This document shows positions 44,991 through 53,860 of a stretch of DNA of 64,000 nucleotides, piece by piece. The DNA is from Bolinopsis microptera. Taxonomy: Eukaryota > Ctenophora > Tentaculata > Lobata > Bolinopsidae. The notes beneath the pieces are model-generated. The model was not told where the DNA came from, searched no databases, and worked only from the letters and a program-made list of their open reading frames with translations. Every line of letters starts with the position of its first letter. Within the stretch, counting starts at the first letter, position 1. A program made the translations under genes and the position numbers. Location: contig NC_087073.1 in the NCBI RefSeq assembly GCF_026151205.1, positions 22,824,987 to 22,888,986 of the forward strand, given 5' to 3'.

Positions 44991-45224
44991 CTCCAGAATT
45001 CATCTATTCATTCGAAGATGACGAATACGTATACTTCCTCTTTAAAGAAATCGCCGCGGAAGAATTCCCCGAGCAAATTTATTCCAGAGTAGCTAGGATC
45101 TGTAAATCCGACGAGGGATCACAAAATCATTTCTTCAAAGATAACTTCCTGACTTTCGTTAAAGCGAGGATATATTGTCAGTACAGTAGGGACGGCTCTT
45201 CCCCCTACACCTTCGAATCAATAT
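44991..45224 (+). CDS. Semaphorin exon, conserved core of the sema domain
   Basis: The 234-bp exon (acceptor ATATTTCAG, donor GTGAGT, phase 1 both ends) encodes 78 residues. They carry signature sema segments: PEFIYSFEDDEYVYFLFKEI (family: P-x-F-V...YVYFFFRE), IYSRVARICKSDEGS (family: VYSRVARVCKNDxGG), FLTFVKARIYC (family: W.SFLKARLxC) and PYTFESI (family: FYFxEIQ). Both cysteines, after ARI and KARIY, are at family-conserved positions. This is definite homology to semaphorins. The class (1-7, or a plexin-like sema protein) cannot be told because the PSI, Ig, transmembrane or basic tail parts are not in view. No following exon was recognised in the window; the next intron contains the LINE. 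Confidence 0.93.
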
Positions 45225-45284
45225 GTGAGTAATATTTGGAGAGGGTCAACCCTAGTATTATAGTGATAAATACCCTTATATATA
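45225..45284 (+). other. Start of next semaphorin intron
   Basis: The donor GTGAGT follows ATCAATAT directly. The intron then runs into the 19-bp array. Confidence 0.7.
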
Positions 45285-45518
45285 GTGATACTAACATTAG
45301 TCACTAATACTAACATTAGTCACTAATACTAACATTAGTCACTAATACTAACACTAGTCACTAATACTAACATTAGTCACTAATACTAACATTAGTCACT
45401 AATACTAACATTAGTCACTAATACTAACATTAGTCACTAATACTAACACTAGTCACTAATACTAACATTAGTCACTAATACTAACATTAGTCACTAATAC
45501 TAACACTAGTCACTAATT
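45285..45518 (+). repeat. 19-bp tandem array
   Basis: The unit ACTAATACTAACATTAGTC occurs about 12 times, with a CACTAGTC variant in about every third to fourth copy. The LINE 3' end abuts its last unit. Confidence 0.95.
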
Positions 45519-45935
45519 TTTTTTATTAAATACTTTTCAAATTTTACAGAGTACAGCAATAGATGAATATAAAATAGAATCGTTCAAAATATCGCCCCCA
45601 TCTGTAAAATATGATGGGCACCCAAACACGGTAAACACATAGTGAACTATGTCCGCAGTAACTTGGACCCATTACATCGAATTAATCTAAATCCAAAAAT
45701 TTATGAAAAACTATTTAATAACAAACAAATCCATGGTGAATAACTGTGGATATAGAGTCAAAATTTGTATTTCAATACGTCAAATTCCAGATACATTAGA
45801 TACAGGTCTGAAATGGTCATTAATGTGTGAGAAGGTGTGCGGGTGAAGTGTGATATGATGTTGAAAGTATAGGAAGGTAGATACAAAAATTAATAAAACA
45901 AAAATAATAATAATATGGGGAGCAAAGAGACTAGG

Positions 45936-48900
45936 CTAGACTGTTGTTTCACTATCCAATAAACATTTCCATAGATGCTTAGTGACCTCAGCTTTGAAAA
46001 GACTAGTAGACACAATCTGTCTTACCTGTAAAGGAAGTCCATTCCACAGTATATGGGTTCTGTAGAAAAATGATTTTGCCAGTGGGCTATTTGAGGTACA
46101 TGTGGTGTGTGAATTCTGACTTAACTTAGGTAAAATTGATGACACAATAGACAGACTGTCGAGGTGGGAACGTCTTAGTCGAGAAGTGCCCTGATATAAA
46201 GAGAGATAGTGAGGCAGCGATACAGGAATTAAATTGTTAAGAACTTTGTGGAAAAAAATAAGATCATTCAAGTCAAACTTTTGAGACAAAGGGAGAATGT
46301 CGACAAGCTTGCACTTTTTGACATATTGCTCAGGTGGATAACTGCGGCCCTCTTCAGACAGAATCCATTTAATAGCTCTCTTTTGGAGACTTTCTAATTT
46401 ATCACTAAGTGATTTATTACAAGGGCGCCAGATTATGGAACAATTTTCGAATTGGCTACGAACCAGGGAGAGGTAAAGCGCCCGGCGACGTTTCTGATCA
46501 ATGACAATATGGCCATCTCTTCTGACCATACCAAGTTGTTGGCAGGCCTTAGTATAAATTCTGTCGCACTGACTATTCCAACTGAGCTTAGGAGTAACAT
46601 CGACTCCAAGATCTTTTTCTAACTCTACATACACAAGAGGAGAGCCATCAAGATTATATGCGAATGGAGGAGATAAAGATGGTTTTCCTGAAACAATAAG
46701 CACTTTACATTTTGCTGGATGGAATCGCATTTTGTTTCTAAGTGCCCAGTCAGAGAGATAGTCTATATCCATTTGTAAATTGATATTATCAGAAGATGAA
46801 TGTATTTTACGCCAGATTTTTGTATCATCGGCATATAAAACAATATCAGTATTATCCGAAAGGCCAAGAGGAATATCATTGATAAACAATACAAAAAGTA
46901 AGGGACCAAGGATAGAGCCCTGGGGGACACCAGAATTAACTGAGAGGGTAGATGACATCTCATTACCAATAACCACTCTTTGGTAACGGCCTTGAAGGTA
47001 ATTGGTAAGAAATTTGAGAAGTGTACCATCAATGTTATATAAGGTCTTTAGCTTATGAAGAAGGATATCATGATTTACAGAATCAAATGCCTTAGCAAAA
47101 TCAAAATACACAACATGATTGATAATGTTTTCGTTAAGAGACAATGCCAGGCTATCACAAAAATCAACCATATTGGTTGTGCATGACTTGTGCTCTAGAA
47201 AACCATGCTGCCTGGGATCAAGAAGGGTACTTGTCAAAGAAAGCAGTTTACGTTTAACAATGCGCTCAAAAACTTTCATGACTAAACAAGTAAGGGATAT
47301 TGGTCTATAGTTTTCAACCTCACTTTTCTTACCTTTCTTAAATATTGGGACAACATTTGCAAGTTTCCATTCTTGTGGAATGTAGCCGCTGTTGTAGGAT
47401 CCACGAAAAATGCATGTTAGAGGGTAAGCTAAACCTACGGAACAATTTTTTAGAATTTTACCGTGTATGCCATCTGGTCCCTGGGCTTTATTTGAATTAA
47501 TATTTGAAAGAAGCTTACGAACATCCCGATGATCGAAGTCAATATCAAAATCAACATCATTGACATAGGAGATGTCAGTGTCATAAAGTGAAGGATCCGA
47601 AAACTGGTTATAAAAGAAAGAATTGAAAAGTTCAGCTTGATCTTTGGGATTGAACCGAAGCTGTCCAGAATAACTAACACAATTAGGAATACGGCAAGAG
47701 TTAGATTTATACTTAACATGTGACCAAAACTTCTTAGTTATAAGCGCTGGATCATCACTATTAAAAAGATTATCTCTTATTTTGGCTGATGAGAGCCTCT
47801 TAAAATCTTTACGGCTAGTAACAAACTTTAACTCATCAGAAATAGAACCAGAAATTTTAAATTTAGCTCTGAGTCTATCTTTTTTACGGCATGAAGAAAA
47901 AAGTTCACTATCGAACCACGGGGGTTGGAACTCTGATTTAATAATTACTTTAGGAATATGTATATCAACTAAATTCATAATGCAGTCTTTAACTAACTTC
48001 CAAGACGAATCAGGATCTAGGCATTCTAGGACTTGCCAATTAATCGAGCATAATTCACGATTAATCATGTCCCAGTTTGCTTTCTTAAAATTATAGATTT
48101 TACGTTTAGGAGTTTTCTTACGGGAAAAGGAGCTTTTAATTGAAAAAGTGACAGGAAAATGATCAGATTTGCACACGGAATGAGGATCACAGACATTCAA
48201 GTTATCGATTGTGTTATCATAATTACTGAGAAGAATGTCTAATGTATTACCACTTTTATGGGTGGGTGATGTGATCAACTGGGAGAGAGAAAGATCACTG
48301 AAAGAATCTATGAAGGATTGCTCAATAGGTACGGTACTGGATGAAGATAGCCAGTCTGTATGGGGGAGATTAAAATCACCAATAACATAGATTTTAGGGG
48401 GATTCTTTTTGGAAACTAGCTTGCGAATATAACTAACTATGACATCATGATTAGGTAACCCAAGAGTTCCTACTCTATAACAAGTACAGATTACAATACT
48501 CTCTTTGTTAGGAAAAGAAATTTTAACGGCAAGCATTTCTGCACCTAGGCTAACTGGTAGTCGGGTTGTAGTGGCGTCGAGATCAGACCGAACAGCCAAA
48601 AGAACACCACCTCCATTTTCCCTAAACTTTTTAGGGTTATTAGGATCTTGAGGATGAGTCTTTCTCGTGCGGTCATTGCGGAAGATTTCATATTGAGAAG
48701 AAGGAAAGATTTCGTTGCTAGAAATAGATTTTTTGAGCCAAGTCTCATTTAGGGCAATTATGTCAGGCTGCTCTATGTTAGCAAAGGATTGAAGTTCGGA
48801 AATCTTATTACCATCAAGAAGGGGATGGGAGGAGCTTAGGTTACTGAAAGGAATGAGACCTTGGACATTTTGGTAGAGTACAGATAGGGAGTTGGGACCT

Positions 48901-49451
48901 GGATTAAGCATAGAAGGATTAACAAGAGTTATCAAAAGAAAGTTAAGAGAGAAAACCCAAAGAATGAATAAAGAGACTAGACGCCTGAGGCGGCTGGAAT
49001 ACTTGACTCTATTCATCTTACCAGGGAGAAGAACATTTCTTATAAACCATGAGGAGATAATTACAAAGAAAAGTTTGATGTGGGAGCAAGCAAGAAATGG
49101 TATAAGATAACGTGGGCTGTCAAGGAGTAGAGAGGAATGAATATTAGAATCTAGGGGGAATACGGTGTTCATGGACCTAACCGTGGAGAGAAGAATTGGG
49201 AGAAAGTAAGTCATGATGAGAGAATAGAAGAGAAACATATGATTATGATAATTGTAGTTGATGTGTGGGGTGTATGGAGACTTAAATGTGTAAATTTTGT
49301 TAGGTATAAACGTGTTGATATGTATAAGTGCATTTCTTGACTGTGTACGAGGCCTTTTGCATGCAAAAAGACCTATTCTAAGTCTAAACGATTCATTGTC
49401 TAACATATTGGAAAATGGACAGTGACCGAATGTACCTGAAATGGGAGGCAT
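45936..49451 (-). CDS. LINE ORF2: endonuclease-reverse transcriptase, intact, 1171 aa
   Basis: The protein nicks target DNA and copies the element's RNA there. Residues 1-180 are unusual: three hydrophobic stretches (about 71-91, 115-137, 158-177), then NPSMLNPGP at 178-186, a remnant of a 2A-like motif. The APE-type endonuclease follows (190-440): YQN 193-195, NETW 235-238, GDFNLPHTDW 358-367, SDH 429-431. The RT spans about 640-920: NYRPISL 714-720, motif A YFDFAKAFDSV 782-792, motif B GVPQGSILGP 841-850, and YADD 873-876. A C-terminal region extends to 1171. All catalytic residues are present and there is no stop or frameshift. The motifs place it in the CR1/Jockey assemblage. The ATG was chosen because it follows ORF1 by 97 nt; an internal start nearer the endonuclease is possible. 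Confidence 0.92.
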   Translation of the reverse strand: MPPISGTFGHCPFSNMLDNESFRLRIGLFACKRPRTQSRNALIHINTFIPNKIYTFKSPYTPHINYNYHNHMFLFYSLIMTYFLPILLSTVRSMNTVFPLDSNIHSSLLLDSPRYLIPFLACSHIKLFFVIISSWFIRNVLLPGKMNRVKYSSRLRRLVSLFILWVFSLNFLLITLVNPSMLNPGPNSLSVLYQNVQGLIPFSNLSSSHPLLDGNKISELQSFANIEQPDIIALNETWLKKSISSNEIFPSSQYEIFRNDRTRKTHPQDPNNPKKFRENGGGVLLAVRSDLDATTTRLPVSLGAEMLAVKISFPNKESIVICTCYRVGTLGLPNHDVIVSYIRKLVSKKNPPKIYVIGDFNLPHTDWLSSSSTVPIEQSFIDSFSDLSLSQLITSPTHKSGNTLDILLSNYDNTIDNLNVCDPHSVCKSDHFPVTFSIKSSFSRKKTPKRKIYNFKKANWDMINRELCSINWQVLECLDPDSSWKLVKDCIMNLVDIHIPKVIIKSEFQPPWFDSELFSSCRKKDRLRAKFKISGSISDELKFVTSRKDFKRLSSAKIRDNLFNSDDPALITKKFWSHVKYKSNSCRIPNCVSYSGQLRFNPKDQAELFNSFFYNQFSDPSLYDTDISYVNDVDFDIDFDHRDVRKLLSNINSNKAQGPDGIHGKILKNCSVGLAYPLTCIFRGSYNSGYIPQEWKLANVVPIFKKGKKSEVENYRPISLTCLVMKVFERIVKRKLLSLTSTLLDPRQHGFLEHKSCTTNMVDFCDSLALSLNENIINHVVYFDFAKAFDSVNHDILLHKLKTLYNIDGTLLKFLTNYLQGRYQRVVIGNEMSSTLSVNSGVPQGSILGPLLFVLFINDIPLGLSDNTDIVLYADDTKIWRKIHSSSDNINLQMDIDYLSDWALRNKMRFHPAKCKVLIVSGKPSLSPPFAYNLDGSPLVYVELEKDLGVDVTPKLSWNSQCDRIYTKACQQLGMVRRDGHIVIDQKRRRALYLSLVRSQFENCSIIWRPCNKSLSDKLESLQKRAIKWILSEEGRSYPPEQYVKKCKLVDILPLSQKFDLNDLIFFHKVLNNLIPVSLPHYLSLYQGTSRLRRSHLDSLSIVSSILPKLSQNSHTTCTSNSPLAKSFFYRTHILWNGLPLQVRQIVSTSLFKAEVTKHLWKCLLDSETTV

Positions 49452-49548
49452 AAAATTGAGAAAAAGATTAAATCAGAGATTTGTTTGAGTTTTAATTTTA
49501 GGCGCAACGTCTTAATCAAAATATTAAATGGAAGAAAAGATCAAAGAT

Positions 49549-50709
49549 TTAAATTCCCAGAAGATTATTTACAACCCTGTCAAAACTGTGTTCGTTTACA
49601 ACAAACTTAAGCCAAGTGGACAGTAAACCTACTCCTCTCATGTTGAGATGAAGCCAATCATGGTATAGAAGTTCATTACATGATCTAAAGTCTCGAGTTA
49701 AAAAGACTGAGAAACAGTCTAAGAACACGCAATTATTATTTAGGCATAAGTCTTTAAGTAGATTATTAAAATCTAGAACATTCTTTGCTATGTAGGAATA
49801 TAAACATTTAATAGGAAGACAACATTGGATAATTATAATTGCAGCGGGAAATAACTGCTTAGTGGTGTCAATTAATTCAGTAAGATACTTCCTAAGGAAC
49901 TGAACCCCATACTTAGAATGTTTAATGTCATTTGTACCAACACTCAATATAATTTTTTCAATATCGTCAGCTTCTGCAGCTGCATGAGTTTTATGAAAAT
50001 TATGAATGTTTTCAGTGATGTCTCTAATTTTTGCACCACTTTGAGACACATTGATTACTTTCCTTCCCCGGAATCCCAACTTATTTGTCCGTACGAATTT
50101 TGTCATTGACGTACCAAACAGGACAGTGGTTTTCCTGCTCTTCGGTTTTCTTGGAGTATTTCGGTAGTAAAGGGTTGGTGTTGAGGTGGTGGTGGGCGGC
50201 ATAGGAATTGTAGTGCGGGCAATCTGCTCCTTGACTACATTTGTATCTGTCTTCGGTATCTGGCAGCGAAAAGATAAGCTATACCGAGTCCCCTTAACTG
50301 AGCTCTCTGCACGAACCTTGTGAAGACAATATTCCTGACACCCCGGTTTCATAATATACAAACTACAGTCCTTTGGGGTGATATAGCATTTACTGTTACA
50401 TCGCTTATCCCCATTTTCTGGAATTATGTCGATGGTCCTCTCAGCTCCAAATGAAACTACATAAATACCTTGCGACTGGTCAAGAGACACCTCGTCGTCG
50501 TTGTGGTACCTAGTTGCACAAGAACCAGACTTGTACATGCTTGCTAGGCATGAGTTTAGCTTGCAGCCAAACTTGGAGTTGATATCATGCATAAGCTCTG
50601 ATATCCCAGGATAATTTAAAATATCGATTGGCTCCTTAGTCGTGGTGTGTCCATTTGAGGAAGACCATACATATTCTTCTCCAGTCGAAGTGATCCCACT
50701 TTGTGGCAT
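49549..50709 (-). CDS. LINE ORF1: AlkB-type dioxygenase fused to SGNH esterase, 386 aa
   Basis: Residues about 45-152 match AlkB-type 2-oxoglutarate/Fe(II) oxygenases, which remove alkyl groups from nucleic acid bases. NSCLASMY (52-59) precedes the iron ligands H69-x-D71 (in YHNDDE), the second His is H130 (in EYCLH), and the 2OG-binding R142-x5-R148 (RYSLSFR) is present. A Pro/Thr linker follows (165-200). Residues 195-375 match SGNH hydrolases: FGTS with nucleophile S201, G225, SVGTND (256-261, N260) and DWLHLN (D351, H354). CR1-type LINEs are known to carry an esterase in ORF1; the AlkB partner is unusual. Direct stop TGA lies just upstream of the ATG, but homologous-looking coding sequence continues in another frame (see 50636-50940), so the true start is probably lost by frameshift. 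Confidence 0.85.
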   Translation of the reverse strand: MPQSGITSTGEEYVWSSSNGHTTTKEPIDILNYPGISELMHDINSKFGCKLNSCLASMYKSGSCATRYHNDDEVSLDQSQGIYVVSFGAERTIDIIPENGDKRCNSKCYITPKDCSLYIMKPGCQEYCLHKVRAESSVKGTRYSLSFRCQIPKTDTNVVKEQIARTTIPMPPTTTSTPTLYYRNTPRKPKSRKTTVLFGTSMTKFVRTNKLGFRGRKVINVSQSGAKIRDITENIHNFHKTHAAAEADDIEKIILSVGTNDIKHSKYGVQFLRKYLTELIDTTKQLFPAAIIIIQCCLPIKCLYSYIAKNVLDFNNLLKDLCLNNNCVFLDCFSVFLTRDFRSCNELLYHDWLHLNMRGVGLLSTWLKFVVNEHSFDRVVNNLLGI

Positions 50710-50940
50710 TTTTCACAGCAGTTTGTTTGGCCATAAGTGTTTTCAAGTTCATTACATCAACGTGCCATGTGAACACTCCTTGTTCTGAACAAAACTGAAT
50801 GCCAAACTCCAAGAAGTCCTCGCATTTAAACAATTTCTCTTAAGATTTCATGACATTCTCAACACTGGCCTTGGAGACTTTCAGCTCATTTTAATAAACG
50901 AGTATAAACAATGGTAACAGAATTCATCCAAAGTGAAGTG
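50636..50940 (-). pseudogene. Decayed 5' coding part of LINE ORF1
   Basis: Upstream of the AlkB ORF the minus strand has coding-like pieces in shifted frames. Near 50940-50890 is FTLDEFCYHCLYSFIK. Near 50890-50835 is NELKVSKASVENVMKS followed by a stop. From 50833 the frame with CEDFLEFGIQFCSEQG and VMNLKTLMAKQTAVKNATK overlaps the start of ORF1. The second and third pieces share a frame across one TAA. This looks like an ORF1 N-terminal domain (possibly coiled) with one stop and about two frameshifts. No known domain is recognised. Confidence 0.5.
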
Positions 50941-52600
50941 GAGATGAGTAGGAGAAAATGCGTTGATGAGAGAAAATGGCGAAGTCCAATACTGTAGCCC
51001 AGGAATAGATGCGTTGCTTAGATACAAACGGTCCACGTCATAGTCTACCTTCTATCGCGTTTACATTGGGACCCTTATATGATTTCCAGGTAAGTGTAAC
51101 TATTTTACTTCACTCAATAGCTTTTGTACGCCCAGGTTTCGTGTCTTAAGTGATTACTTTGCTCGTCAACACCTACAGTACACCACATACAATGAAGAGT
51201 GAAATAACAACTATTTGGTAACATTGCTGCAGCTTAAAACGTTTGAGATCGCTCCGTGGTCATCATTTTGAGTGATGAATACCCAATGACAAACATAATG
51301 ACTTGTTCCCCAACTTAACACAATCTGAAAACTGTTATCAATGTACCATGGAGCTGACGCTTTCCCATCTTTACTGTCCCGCTGGAAATCATAGTTATCA
51401 ATTGCAAAATATGGTCTTGTTTTTTTGCAGATTTGTTTTAAAGGCACGTAGCAGTTGTATTCATCTAAACAATGTACCTTGGCGTAACTCTCGATGCAAT
51501 CTCAATGAGCTTTATTTTTGTATCTTCAGAAACATTAAGGCCCTTCGTTTCCGTAAAAATCTTTTTGCTCCGAGTACCTGTTGTGGATGGAGAGTCCTAA
51601 ACCAACAGATAATAGGGTTTCATTACTGTGAATCTGCTGTTGTGGGGCCATTAACATCACCTTTGGCTAAGCTTCTTCTCACAATCGATCATTTTTCGTG
51701 TTAAAGGAGAATGGAGCTGACACAGCAAAACTATTGTCTTGCTGGTTTCATTAGCTTAAATTGTGTAAGATCGCCGGAAACATCACCATACAGCAGCCAT
51801 TTCAGAACGATACAATCAAAATAGGAGACTGGAATGAGAAAAAACTCCTGTAAACGTCCATTTTGCTTAGCACTGCGTCCTTCCATCGACTTCGAATCAC
51901 AAGTGCTGCTTACGACTATCCACATATTAGATCCTCAATCAATAGCATCAACTGCCAAAGAGACAAACTCAAGTAGAACATACAGAAATCAGTACGTTTT
52001 TTAGTGTGTTCGGATGAAGACTATACCACTTAGATTGTCAAGAATCATTCCTTACTGTCTTTTTAGACTTATTTGCTCCAAGAACACTCTCATCGGACAT
52101 GAACATGGTGCGACGAAAAAAATTGTGACGTACTGTTTAAGTAGCTCCTTGGTATTGTTCCTAAAGTCTCAGTAACCAACAGTCTCGCACTTAACTAAAA
52201 GCCAAATAGAAACTCAAGTGACTACGGCCTGACCTGCTCGGTACTCTGCAACCTCTTCTGTTCAATTTGATCTGCATTCTCTCTAGCTTCAACCAAACAC
52301 TTCTTATGATACATGATATCTCCACAACCGCATCTGTGACAGCTCTCAAGCGAAATCCAAGCAGTTCATCAGAAGTGACCTAGCAATACAACAAAAAGAT
52401 ATCACTTACAGGGAGAGTGAGAACGAGATGCAGTGTAACAGCTGTCCCCCAGCAGAACAACACACGATTGCGAACAGAAATAAAATAGAAACAATTGAAT
52501 CCAGAATTTATCTATTAAGATTAATAATAATTCACAGTTTAATTAGGGTTAATATTTATCAATTACATCACCATCAACACGGCAAAACGGACACAAGGAC
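50941..52600. other. Unassigned region right of the LINE; two look-alike coding stretches on the minus strand
   Basis: Minus-strand stretches at 51211-51447 and 51731-51925 share a spacing pattern: S-x2-G ... F-x-I-x2-S ... W ... G-x5-L, e.g. SWGTSHYVCHWVFITQNDDH against PVSYFDCIVLKWLLYGDVSG. The DNA around 51235-51275 and 51750-51790 is also similar (AGCTTAAA ... GATCGC). They may be diverged duplicate exons or an old repeat. No known domain is recognised. The 5' UTR of the LINE may also extend here. Confidence 0.3.
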
Positions 52601-53860
52601 AATATCACGAAAATGAAACCGACATAAACACGCACACGTGACAATATCACGCAAAAAATCGGACATTAATCACGCCCAACAAGGGCTAATATTACGCAAA
52701 TAACAGACTTTATCACCACACAGGGACAATATCACGCAAATGAACAGACTTTATCACGCACACAGGGACAAAATCACGCAATTGAACAGACTTATCACGC
52801 AACACATGGACAATATCACGCAATAAACAGATTATATTACGCACACAGGACAATGTCCGCAAATAAACAGACTTTATCACGCACACAGGGACAATATCAC
52901 GCAAAAAAACAGACTTTATCACGCACACAGGGACAATATCACGCAAAAAAACGGACGTTAATCAACGCAACCCGGGATAATATCACGCAATGAACAGACT
53001 TACACGCACACAGGGACAATATCACGCAAATGAAAGACTTAATCACGCCACAGGTACAAAAACACGCAATTTGAACAGACTATTATCAAGCATCACAGGG
53101 ACAATAACACGCAATAAACAGAGTTGATTTACGCACACAGGACACTGTCACGCAAATGAACCAGACTTAATCAAGCACATATCAGGATAATATCAAGCAA
53201 ATGAACATAAAAGATTTTATTACGCACACAGGGACAATGTCACGCAAATGAACAGACTTTATCATGCACACAGGGAAAATATCACGCAAATGAACATGAC
53301 TTTAATCACTCAGCACAGGGACAATATCACGCAAAAGAACATACTTTTATCACGCACACGGGGACAATAATCACGCAAATGAACAGACTTAACACGCACA
53401 CAGGACAATATCACGCAAAATAATAACAGACATTATCACGCACACGGGTACAATATCACGCTAATGAACAGACTTTAATCACGCACACGGGACAATATCC
53501 ACGCAAAAAAACAGAGTTGAATTACGCACCACAGGGACAAGTCACGCAAATGAAACAGACCTTTATCATGCACACAACAGTGGATAAAATCACGCAAATT
53601 AACAGACTTTATCACTCACACAGGTACAAAAACACGCAAAGACAGACTTTATCACGCACACCAGGGACAATATCACGCAAATGAACATACTTAACATGCA
53701 CACGAGGGACAATAACACGCAAAAGTAAAGACATTATCACGCACACAGGAACAATATCACGCAAATGAACAGACTTTATCACGCCACGAAAGGTACAAAT
53801 ATCCAAGCAAATGAACAGATTATCATGCAAATAACCGTACTCCTACACGAACAATTATAA
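52600..53860 (+). repeat. 42-bp minisatellite, about 1.25 kb
   Basis: The unit is CACGCACACAGGGACAATAT, CACGCAAATGAACAGACTTT, AT, about 30 copies. The right half carries many single-base indels. Minus-strand open frames (LRDIVPVCVIKSV repeats) are artefacts. The (A/T)CACGC word occurs twice per unit, so the unit may be an old 21-mer dimer. Confidence 0.95.

Larger units (their letters stand above)
45519..50940 (-). mobile_element. Nearly complete LINE (CR1/Jockey-type RT) with AlkB-SGNH ORF1, antisense in semaphorin intron
   Basis: Reading right to left: a decayed 5' part (about 50940-50710), ORF1 (50709-49549), a 97-nt spacer, ORF2 (49451-45936), a 3' UTR of about 415 bp, and an A-rich end (ATTTAATAAAAAAAA as read on the minus strand) at 45519-45533. 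ORF2 is uninterrupted, so the copy is young. The 5' end is not resolved: no copy of the array sequence that flanks the 3' end was found upstream as a target duplication. Confidence 0.9.
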
